A stretch of 57,375 nucleotides of DNA from Nemertoderma westbladi (taxonomy: Eukaryota; Xenacoelomorpha; Nemertodermatida; Nemertodermatidae), in NCBI GenBank assembly GCA_032718475.1, contig JAUCBJ010007350.1:1-57375 (forward strand), written 5' to 3'. The stretch's first letter is position 1. Each line of letters starts with the position of its first letter. Below are positions 54,201 to 57,375 of the stretch, one piece after another. The notes under the pieces are model-generated. The model saw only the letters and a list, made by a program, of their open reading frames with translations. It ran no database searches and had not been told where the DNA came from. Made by a program: the position numbers and the translations under genes.

Positions 54201-55865
54201 AGCTACAGTTCCTTCCGAAACTGTTTCATGCACTTCTGATAAATTATCTAACAGTGATGAAATATATAGAATACGCGGAGGTTGATATACGTGGACCTTG
54301 ACGATCAAATTTAACACTTGCCGACAGGAATGTGGGCCATTAGAGACAATTTTTAGCACATAGGCTTACTATAAAAGTTTAAACTGTGAATATAGTGTAC
54401 ACAGTTCAACCACGTTGCTGGATTGTTTATTAATAATTTATAGGATTATTTACTGCCGATCAAAAACTGAAAAATAATAAAATGGGTTACCAGTCAGCGA
54501 TATATACGAGACAGAATCCGAACGGGCAGCGGAGAGGCTACGAGTGCCCGGAGGAAAGGGATTACTATCCGTACTGGCACCCGTCGCATTGGAAAGATAT
54601 CGCGATATTAACCGGAGATACAAGTCGCTGTCAGTGGTACACTAGGGAGAGTTACAATATACACTCGAGGTTAGAAAGCAGTAGACCGGTACAGTAGTTG
54701 GGATAAATGTAAAAAAATACCTCAAAGTTGTATAATTATTATTTAAGCTTATCAAAAAATACTTAAGCGTAGTAGGTACGAATGTAGGGCCTACTGGTTT
54801 TTTTTCAAACAGGTACGAATTTTTGAGTTTTGTTTTTATTCAAACACGTACGAATGTACCGAGTTTTGTTTTTATTCAAACAGGTATGAATGTAGGCCTA
54901 CTGAGTTTTTTTCAAATAGGTACTGTACAAATGTACTGAGTTTTTTTCAAATAGGTAAAAATGTACTGAGTTTTTTCAAACAGGTACGAATGTACTGAGT
55001 TTTGGGGTGCAGATAACGCTGGTTCAATGAAACCCTATAGTCGATGGAACAACAAGAAAGACTGCCAATCAAATAACGGTCAATGGATTGAATATCATAA
55101 CTACAAGGAGATACTAAGAGGTATGCCTACACTGCCTTTTCTTACTGTTAGTTGTATGGTATTGGCTGCTCCGGTACCGGTATACAATTGTACTGTATAA
55201 GGAAAGTGAAAGTTTTATCACGTTGATTGATCAAGGTATAGTTCCTAAAGAATCATGCCGGCGCAGTAACTGGATACATTACCCGTCAACCAGCCGAAAT
55301 TATATTGTACTGGGTTTATTTGTATTGCAGGGGTAAATGAATTAAACTGCCGTTCTAGAAGCACAGACAGAAACCCATTGATATGGGCTCGCCCCTACAG
55401 GGAGTACAATAAACAGTGCTTGGTGATGCTGGACCCACCAGATTGCATCCAAGCGGGCTGGACAAGAGATAACCATTTAGGCAATGGGCGGTGAGTTAGT
55501 AGTATTATTATAGCTGCTGTTATTCAACCTCTTATTGCGTGTACACAAAATTTTGCACTTTAGAAATGATATTATTATGATATGATCTACATGAAAACTG
55601 AAAACTTCAACTTTCAAATAATATTTATTTTTGCTAGATTTGAGCGCCTGTGGATTTAAAGTTTGTAATATTACCTACCAAGAGTTAGAGTAACATCACA
55701 CCCTTATTCTACTTTATGCAGGGAGGGCTACCCGTTGAATTACACTTGGGAATTACCCCAGTTTATATCGGACACTAAACAAAGATGTGTTCTGCGGCTT
55801 CGATACAACATATCCACCAGCGATTACAATCCATGGGACACTGACGCGTCATCTAACCAGAATAG
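51107..55865 (+). CDS. Secreted DD3-3-like protein, exons 1-8 (3' end outside window)
   Basis: join(51107-51292, 52650-52773, 53324-53434, 53646-53816, 54444-54669, 54984-55120, 55331-55490, 55722-55865). All eight exons keep one phase across GT..AG junctions, giving ~419 residues so far. A hydrophobic signal segment (SFLALLACLLYANG) is followed by DVYLHNPRGSNNRLNE, then NRGGYNVG-like, WTNQHGCG..CQIILQYMC, YDNCYTRDRNKGLFTADQ, YTRQNPNGQRRGYECPEERD, YYPYWHPSHWKDIAILT and AGWTRDNHLGNG. I recognise this from memory as the DD3-3 family, named from Dictyostelium and found in many invertebrates, with no established biochemical role. Many conserved Cys and Trp suggest a disulfide-rich extracellular fold. 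The donor after exon 8 shows more exons follow, beyond the satellite. Confidence 0.85.
52225..52513 (-). mobile_element. Internal LINE fragment, copy 3, in intron 1
   Basis: The reverse complement matches about 15799-16090 of the LINE at 15127, including GATCATGGATCCG, GCTTGAGCACGTGGATGACT and AGAGGGAGCCCAA. It is more diverged than copy 2, with a stop inside the frame and indels at the right end. It covers the FADD-to-thumb region; the FADD box itself has mutated (TDD). Confidence 0.85.
52650..52773 (+). CDS. DD3-3-like exon 2
   Basis: Acceptor TTTTAG, donor GTACGT, begins NNGRGGYNVGDATSK, ends phase 1. Confidence 0.82.
53231..53257. repeat. Poly-G tract (27 bp) in intron 2
   Basis: Uninterrupted run of 27 guanines, 67 bp upstream of the exon 3 acceptor. 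Confidence 0.97.
53324..53434 (+). CDS. DD3-3-like exon 3
   Basis: Acceptor TTACAG, donor GTTAGC, phase 1 at both ends. Encodes the EWTNQHGCG...CQIILQYMC signature. Confidence 0.85.
53646..53816 (+). CDS. DD3-3-like exon 4
   Basis: Acceptor TTCTAG, donor GTTTGG (weak), phase 1 at both ends. Begins with the split Glu codon then LRNGVQRNTQ, ends YDNCYTRDRNK. Confidence 0.82.
54444..54669 (+). CDS. DD3-3-like exon 5
   Basis: Acceptor TTATAG, donor GTTAGA, ends phase 2. Encodes GLFTADQ, YTRQNPNGQRRGYECPEER and WHPSHWKDIAILTGDTSRC, the most conserved block. Confidence 0.88.
54808..55001 (+). repeat. Tandem copies of the exon 6 splice acceptor region
   Basis: Six to seven degenerate units, TTTTTTCAAACAGGTACGAATGTACTGAG-like, about 30-40 bp each. 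The last copy supplies the authentic acceptor (CAG at 54981-54983) and the first codons of exon 6. Upstream copies retain CAGGTACGA, ATAGGTA or CACGTACGA forms. Confidence 0.85.
54984..55120 (+). CDS. DD3-3-like exon 6
   Basis: The phase-2 input from exon 5 fits only an acceptor at 54983, giving YECTEFWGADNAGSMK. The nearer AGs at 54999 and 55012 break the frame. Donor GTATGC after KEILR. Confidence 0.78.
55331..55490 (+). CDS. DD3-3-like exon 7
   Basis: Acceptor TTGCAG, donor GTGAGT (strong), input phase 1, output phase 2. Encodes NELNCRSRSTDRNPLIWARP and PPDCIQAGWTRDNHLGNG. Confidence 0.87.
55722..55865 (+). CDS. DD3-3-like exon 8
   Basis: Acceptor ATGCAG, donor GTTGGT, phase 2 at both ends. 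Encodes EGYPLNYTWELPQF and VLRLRYNISTSDYNPWDTD. A 25-bp poly-G tract begins 11 bp downstream of the donor. Confidence 0.85.
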
Positions 55866-55876
55866 GTTGGTATGTT

Positions 55877-55901
55877 GGGGGGGGGGGGGGGGGGGGGGGG
55901 G
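55877..55901. repeat. Poly-G tract (25 bp) just inside intron 8
   Basis: Uninterrupted G run directly downstream of the exon 8 donor; the sense transcript would carry it. Confidence 0.97.
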
Positions 55902-56089
55902 ATCTTTATACAATCCTAAATAATCCGTTTTTTTCGGGGAAAATTGACGCAAATTACAGCTGAATACGAAGAAAAACGAACCTGCGCCTTAATTTGATTG
56001 AAACTTAAAATTGTTAATTATCCGAAACGAATATTGATTCGCCGGGATGGGATTTGCCCAACCCCCCCTATTTGTCACAAATTGTACTG

Positions 56090-57375
56090 GTTATACTGGT
56101 ATAGTATAGTTATACTGGTATAGTTATACTGGTATAGTATAGTTATACTGGTATAGTATAGTATAGTTATACTGGTATAGTATAGTATAGTTATACTGGT
56201 ATAGTATAGTATAGTTATACTGGTATAGTATAGTATAGTTATACTGGTATAGTATAGTATAGTATAGTTATACTGGTATAGTTATACTGGTATAGTATAG
56301 TTATACTGGTATAGTTATACTGGTATAGTATAGTTATACTGGTATAGTATAGTATAGTATAGTTATACTGGTATAGTATAGTATAGTTATACTGGTATAG
56401 TATAGTATAGTTATACTGGTATAGTATAGTATAGTTATACTGGTATAGTATAGTATAGTATAGTTATACTGGTATAGTATAGTATAGTTATACTGGTATA
56501 GTATAGTATAGTTATACTGGTATAGTATAGTATAGTTATACTGGTATAGTATAGTATAGTATAGTTATACTGGTATAGTATAGTATAGTTATACTGGTAT
56601 AGTATAGTATAGTTATACTGGTATAGTATAGTATAGTTATACTGGTATAGTATAGTATAGTTATACTGGTATAGTATAGTTATACTGGTATAGTATAGTA
56701 TAGTTATACTGGTATAGTATAGTATAGTTATACTGGTATAGTATAGTATAGTTATACTGGTATAGTATAGTATAGTTATACTGGTATAGTATAGTATAGT
56801 TATACTGGTATAGTATAGTATAGTTATACTGGTATAGTATAGTATAGTTATACTGGTATAGTATAGTATAGTTATACTGGTATAGTATAGTATAGTTATA
56901 CTGGTATAGTATAGTATAGTTATACTGGTATAGTATAGTATAGTTATACTGGTATAGTATAGTATAGTATAGTTATACTGGTATAGTATAGTATAGTTAT
57001 ACTGGTATAGTATAGTATAGTTATACTGGTATAGTATAGTATAGTTATACTGGTATAGTATAGTATAGTTATACTAGTATAGTATAGTTATACTGGTATA
57101 GTATAGTATAGTTATACTGGTATAGTATAGTATAGTTATACGGTATAGTATAGTTATACTGGTATAGTATAGTATAGTTATACTGGTATAGTATAGTATA
57201 GTTATACTGGTATAGTATAGTATAGTTATACTGGTATAGTATAGTATAGTATAGTTATACTGGTATAGTATAGTATAGTTATACTGGTATAGTATAGTAT
57301 AGTTATACTGGTATAGTATAGTATAGTTATACTGGTATAGTATAGTATAGTTATACTGGTATAGTATAGTATAGT
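56090..57375. repeat. ~24-bp satellite (GTTATACTGGTATAGTATAG) running off the window
   Basis: About 55 copies of a 19-29 bp unit. The unit is GTTATACTGGTATAGTATAGTATA with one to four TATAG sub-repeats, most often two. Very homogeneous to the last base, so it continues beyond the window. It lies within the intron after exon 8 of the DD3-3-like gene. Confidence 0.97.

Overview
Eukaryotic, animal nuclear DNA. The evidence is spliced genes with GT..AG introns, a BEL/Pao LTR retrotransposon, several non-LTR (LINE) fragments, MITEs, and about a quarter of the window in satellite or minisatellite arrays. Short palindromes such as TAGGCCTA and ACCGGT recur throughout. From general familiarity I would guess a marine invertebrate, possibly an echinoderm or another deuterostome, but no sequence here proves the species.

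Layout. 1-60 is the 3' tip of an LTR related to the complete element further on. 61-7860 is four consecutive tandem arrays (about 21-bp, 14-bp, degenerate G/T-rich, and a 6-kb 25-bp satellite with higher-order structure). 8411-9820 is a large nested inverted-repeat cluster, followed by MITEs and dispersed repeats to about 14.5 kb. 14598-16700 is a 68-bp minisatellite into which a 5'-truncated LINE has inserted with an 11-bp target duplication. 18284-34848 is a complete BEL/Pao retrotransposon: two 1193-bp LTRs with very few differences, a 5-bp target duplication, a 2.2-kb leader, gag, protease/RT/RNase H/integrase, and an extra 3' reading frame carrying two zinc-finger modules. This copy is broken in three places: a 677-bp hAT-type MITE in gag, a frame change where the protease active site should be, and one in-frame TGA in the third reading frame. 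35375-36300 is a 39-bp palindromic minisatellite.

Host genes. (a) On the minus strand at 36511-38284, a two-exon gene for a type II membrane protein with a Thr/Ser repeat stalk and a divergent fibrinogen-like ectodomain. (b) On the minus strand at 39813-41421, a decayed gene whose zinc-finger module has the same spacing as the third reading frame of the BEL/Pao element. (c) At 47786-49087, an intact intronless bystin gene (40S ribosome biogenesis). (d) From 51107 to beyond the window, the first eight coding exons of a secreted DD3-3-like protein. All its splice phases agree, and its intron 5 contains a tandem array of the exon-6 splice acceptor. A minus-strand CR1/Jockey-like LINE relic lies at 43431-45720. 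A long ATAG/ATACTGG-type satellite fills 56090 to the end.

I found no tRNA, rRNA, CRISPR or bacterial-type features. The host genes do not look like a functional cluster. The connected biology is in the retrotransposon, its relatives, and the elements that have inserted into it.
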